From Pollutibacter sp044353505 (GTDB taxonomy: Bacteria; Bacteroidota; Bacteroidia; Chitinophagales; Chitinophagaceae): a stretch of DNA of 7,196 nucleotides. Positions 4,117 to 7,196 of this stretch are shown here, piece by piece. The stretch spans positions 1-7,196 of the forward strand of contig JBILBU010000062.1 of assembly GCA_044353505.1 (NCBI GenBank). Reading direction: 5' to 3'. A program made the translations under genes and the position numbers. Below the pieces are notes generated by a model that saw nothing but the letters and a program-made list of their open reading frames with translations, was not told where the DNA came from and did not search any database. Position 1 is the stretch's first letter; the number at the start of each line of letters is the position of its first letter.

Positions 4117-6963
4117 TTATTTTAATAAGTCGAACTTCAATCCAAAGTTCATACGCGGGCCATAGAATTCAATTTGAGCAGTCCTGCTTTTGTCGCCTTG
4201 ATAATAACGCAATGGCTGGTTAGTCAAGTTATTGATTTCAGCAAAGAAACGTAGTTTCTTATTGAAAGCATAAGAACCATTGAAATCAAGAAACAATTGT
4301 TTATCGTAATAACGATCAAAGAATGGGTCTTCATTGTAACCTGCATCATCACTATCATCTACGTATGCTGCAGTGTAGTTAACGGATAAGCGCAATACAA
4401 TTTTTTTGTTCTCATAAGACAATGAACCGTTGAACATATGGGGCGCTGTACCAGGAAGCGTAACGTTCTCACGAATTAAAGCACCACTTCCATCATATAT
4501 ACCTTTGGCTTTAGAAGTTGTATAGGTGTAGTTGGTATAAATACCAAATCCTTTCCAGAATCCAGGTAGAAAGTCAAGCTGACGCTGGAAGGCAACTTCA
4601 AAACCAAAGACGTCAACAGGGCTCCCGTTTCTTCTTTGAATAAACTGCCAATTGTCACCTGCTTCGATTGGATTATTCGCTACATCTGGGAAATCAGCAG
4701 CAAATTTTTGAGTTGTATAATTCTCGTCTCTATATGCGTAGAAAAAATTGTTAAGGTGTTTGTAGAAAATTCCACCCGAAAAAATACCAACTGATTTGAA
4801 GTAACGCTCGAACATCAAATCTACATTAGTTGCTTTGATTGGCTTTAAACTAGGGTTACCTGCACTTAATTCCAAGTCACTTGCTAGTACATTGAAGTAT
4901 GGAACCAGATCAAAATACTTCGGACGAGCAATACCAGTTGTTACGGCAGCCCTCCAAATCATATTTTCAGAGGCAGCATAACGGAAGTTAACACTAGGCA
5001 AAAGATTCAAATAACTGTTCTTTAAATTAACCTGTCCCTTAAATGTTTCTTCATCTTCAACAATATTACCTGTATAATTTAATGAAGTATTTTCAAGACG
5101 AACACCCGCTACCATGGTCAACTTATCAGAAAATTCTTGATTCAACTGTAAGTAACCAGCAGTAATACTTTCTTTTGCTTTATAATTGCCCGCAAGGTAT
5201 TCAGCCGGAGCATCAGCTTCTTCAAATAAGGATGCATCCTTAAAATTAAGTCCACCTAAATATCTTGGATCAACAAAATCGCCAATTTTGTATTTGTCAC
5301 CAGCATAATAATTTGCGACATCCTGACTTTTCAATCCCAACAAGCTAATATTGGCAAAATTAGCTTCCGTAGTTTCTGTTGGACTATACTCAAAAAAATT
5401 GTTTGTTCTAACCTTAGTTTTTTCTCTCAACCTCAAACCGTATTTCAAAATACTTTTGTTATTAGAGGAAATAGGTTGAGAAAATCCAAGTTTAACATTA
5501 AAATCTTCCTCAAACTGATCTTGATATTGCTCTGTCAACTCATTAAGTCTTGTATAAGCTGTTAGTGCAGTTGTTGAACTCAACAATGGAAATTCAGGAT
5601 CAACAATATCTTGGGCTACTTGTATAGATCTTCTCCCCATGGAGACATAACGTTCGTTAGGTCTAACCTCAGAAGCTCTTGCATATTGAGCACTCCAATC
5701 AAATTTCACGTTGCCAAATAAATGATCACCGCGGACTTGTAAAGAACGAACACGCTGATCTTCAAGTCTTCTTGCTTCATTCTTGCTATTATCAATACCC
5801 CCTTTGGTTTGGCGAAGCACTTCACCATTATTGTACCCTGTAATATTGCCGGCATCATCATAGAGAATGTTAGCATCTCCTCCACGGAAACGATGACGAA
5901 GACGGAATCGATTTTCTAAATCATCTCTCCAGTTATAAGAGCCAACTACATAAATTGTACTGTTGGGAGATAATTTGAAATCAAGTGTACTAGAAACAGA
6001 ACGGCGAACACGTTTCACGTCATATTTTCTAACATCATGATCTGAAATAAAAAGTTTACCATTTTCATCTTTAGACCATACTGCTTCTACGTTATCAGAA
6101 CCAAAATCATTGGAATTGATTGAACCATTTAAGATATAACCAAATTTCTTGTTTTTGGTTCTGTTACCCACTATGAAGTTGCCAGTTCCAATAAAACCGT
6201 TTCTGATTGAGTTGTACCCACCCGCTAAAGTACCTGATAAACGCAGGCCATTTGAAGGTGCACGACTAATTAGATTTACAGATCCTCCAATGGCATCAGC
6301 ATCCATTTCGGCAGTTAAGGTCTTACTAACTTCCACAGTTTGAATCATATCAGCAGGAATTAAATCCATTTGTACTCTTCTGTTATCGCCTTCTGCAGAT
6401 GGAATTCGCTCTCCATTAAAATTTACTGCATTTAATTCAGGGCCCATTCCTCTGATGATGATATTTCTTGCTTCACCTTGATCGTTTTGCATAGCAATAC
6501 CTGAAATACGTCTGATAGCATCACCAATATTGGCATCAGGAAAACGACCAATCTGATCGGCCGAAACAATATTACTTATGTTTAAGTTGTTCTTTTGCTG
6601 ACTTAAAGCTTTAGATTGACCTTTCAAGCGATCGCCTACAATCATTACCTCATTCATAGAGTTCAGACCCGACTGCATTTGTTCGGTTAATTCATTAACT
6701 CCTTCCTTTATATCAATTTGACGATAGATTTTTTTATAACCTATATAATCAATAGAAAATGTGTAACGTCCAGCTTTCAGACCTTGAAAAACTGCCAATC
6801 CAACTTGATTGGATATTGCTTGTCTATTACCCGGATTCAATCGAACACTTGCACCAGGCATATTCAGTTTTTCTTCATCAATAACTTTTACATTTAAAAC
6901 CGATTGGGCATTTGTTACAAGAGCCAAAAACAATAAACCCATAAAAAGCAAAATCTTCTTCAT
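4117..6963 (-). CDS. TonB-dependent outer-membrane receptor, phytase-linked
   Basis: A complete 948-residue TonB-dependent receptor that would import a ligand across the outer membrane using energy from TonB-ExbB-ExbD. Residues 1-19 are a signal peptide (KKILLFMGLLFLALVTNA, cleaved before Gln-Ser). Residues 22-95 form a carboxypeptidase-regulatory-like beta-sandwich domain typical of Bacteroidota receptors. EVMIVGD (105-111) is a likely TonB box. The plug domain (about 115-235) carries SADQIGRFPDANIGDAIRRI (134-153), EARNIIIRGMGPELNAVNFN (164-183), GERIPSAEGD (184-193), LIPADMIQTVEVSK (201-214) and DADAIGGSVNL (221-231). This is the style of the TIGR01782-like receptor group rather than classic SusC. 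The remainder is the beta-barrel, rich in aromatic and alternating residues and ending YGPRMNFGLKFDLLK. No SusD-like partner follows; instead the phytase gene does, suggesting the cargo is phytate, an inositol phosphate or a metal-phytate complex (inference). The start at 6963 lies inside a palindrome. Confidence 0.93.
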   Translation of the reverse strand: MKKILLFMGLLFLALVTNAQSVLNVKVIDEEKLNMPGASVRLNPGNRQAISNQVGLAVFQGLKAGRYTFSIDYIGYKKIYRQIDIKEGVNELTEQMQSGLNSMNEVMIVGDRLKGQSKALSQQKNNLNISNIVSADQIGRFPDANIGDAIRRISGIAMQNDQGEARNIIIRGMGPELNAVNFNGERIPSAEGDNRRVQMDLIPADMIQTVEVSKTLTAEMDADAIGGSVNLISRAPSNGLRLSGTLAGGYNSIRNGFIGTGNFIVGNRTKNKKFGYILNGSINSNDFGSDNVEAVWSKDENGKLFISDHDVRKYDVKRVRRSVSSTLDFKLSPNSTIYVVGSYNWRDDLENRFRLRHRFRGGDANILYDDAGNITGYNNGEVLRQTKGGIDNSKNEARRLEDQRVRSLQVRGDHLFGNVKFDWSAQYARASEVRPNERYVSMGRRSIQVAQDIVDPEFPLLSSTTALTAYTRLNELTEQYQDQFEEDFNVKLGFSQPISSNNKSILKYGLRLREKTKVRTNNFFEYSPTETTEANFANISLLGLKSQDVANYYAGDKYKIGDFVDPRYLGGLNFKDASLFEEADAPAEYLAGNYKAKESITAGYLQLNQEFSDKLTMVAGVRLENTSLNYTGNIVEDEETFKGQVNLKNSYLNLLPSVNFRYAASENMIWRAAVTTGIARPKYFDLVPYFNVLASDLELSAGNPSLKPIKATNVDLMFERYFKSVGIFSGGIFYKHLNNFFYAYRDENYTTQKFAADFPDVANNPIEAGDNWQFIQRRNGSPVDVFGFEVAFQRQLDFLPGFWKGFGIYTNYTYTTSKAKGIYDGSGALIRENVTLPGTAPHMFNGSLSYENKKIVLRLSVNYTAAYVDDSDDAGYNEDPFFDRYYDKQLFLDFNGSYAFNKKLRFFAEINNLTNQPLRYYQGDKSRTAQIEFYGPRMNFGLKFDLLK

Positions 6964-6988
6964 TTGTTAAAATTTTGACAAATGTCAA
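6961..6988 (-). promoter_or_regulatory. Palindromes covering the receptor start codon
   Basis: Positions 6961-6984 form a 24-base palindrome with a single mismatched pair. On the minus strand it has CATTTGT and ACAAATG as outer arms around AAAATTTT, and the last three bases are the receptor's ATG. Overlapping it, TTGACA-TT-TGTCAA (6975-6988) is a second, perfect inverted repeat with 6-bp arms. Either could be the binding site of a dimeric regulator or, as RNA, a hairpin that hides the start codon. No Shine-Dalgarno motif is present beside the ATG. Confidence 0.55.
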
Positions 6989-7196
6989 TCTTTCATGTCC
7001 GTAAAACGTTATTCGAGTATTAAGTAATCTTTACTTCAATGTTGAGTAATTGTGAATACTCCCATTCGTTTCAATTTAGCATAATTGTGGGCTGCACTTC
7101 CATTTTTTAAAATTCCCCGAATTCAATTTTTTTGGTCCACCACTTTTTGTCTCACTGTTAAAGATTTATATCCCCAGTTTGAAATCAAAAGAAAAT
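6989..7196 (-). promoter_or_regulatory. Upstream region of the receptor-phytase pair
   Basis: No gene is recognisable in this stretch on either strand. It contains nested inverted repeats: GAGTATT (7015-7021) with AATACTC (7055-7061), and inside them AAGTAA-TCT-TTACTT (7022-7036, perfect 6-bp arms). The motif AGTAAT occurs twice (7023-7028 and 7045-7050). I searched for the Bacteroidota promoter pattern (TTTG, about 19 bases, TA-x-x-TTTG) on the minus strand and found no convincing match. The promoter of the receptor operon is expected here but cannot be placed. Confidence 0.45.

Noticed and set aside
4476..4658. 60-codon minus-strand frame within the receptor gene
   Set aside because: Out-of-frame overlap with the beta-barrel coding sequence and no motif.
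6149..6343. 64-codon plus-strand frame opposite the receptor plug/barrel boundary
   Set aside because: Antisense shadow of a conserved receptor region.
6975..6988. TTGACA as a sigma-70 type -35 box for the receptor
   Set aside because: It is too close to the start codon to leave room for a -10 box and leader, and Bacteroidota use a different promoter consensus.

Overview
The window most likely comes from a low-GC member of the Bacteroidota, probably Sphingobacteriia (Pedobacter-like). The reasons are an outer-membrane TonB-dependent receptor that starts with a carboxypeptidase-regulatory-like domain, A/T-rich translation starts with no clear Shine-Dalgarno sequence, and generally low GC. The genus is an inference; no rRNA or other taxonomic marker is present.

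Left part (1-1453): the 3' end of a ureidoglycolate lyase-family gene (plus strand, start outside the window) is followed by about 800 bp of genetic debris. This debris holds a broken VF530/DUF2132 small-protein gene on the minus strand (two single-base frameshifts), a run of strong inverted repeats, and the C-terminal half of a degraded IS30-family transposase (frameshifted, third catalytic acidic residue lost). The transposase homology stops in a perfect 11-bp inverted repeat just before the next gene.

Middle (1454-3004): an intact, compact FAD-dependent amine oxidase stands alone on the plus strand. It is followed by about 490 bp without a recognisable gene but with a long two-tier stem-loop.

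Right part (3005-7196): two genes on the minus strand form a phytate-utilisation pair. The first transcribed is a 948-residue TonB-dependent receptor and the second is a secreted, probably lipid-anchored, beta-propeller phytase. A 13-bp perfect hairpin with a T-rich tail lies in the 68-bp gap between them and looks like an intrinsic terminator or attenuator. The receptor start codon is buried in a 24-bp near-perfect palindrome, and its upstream leader carries nested inverted repeats. The simplest model is that phytase releases phosphate and lower inositol phosphates at the cell surface, while the receptor imports phytate, a breakdown product or a metal chelate. The receptor's substrate is inferred from the neighbourhood only.

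No tRNA, rRNA, CRISPR array or complete mobile element was seen. The most interesting items are the receptor-phytase pair with its two RNA/DNA-structure signals, and the debris zone with the broken VF530 gene.
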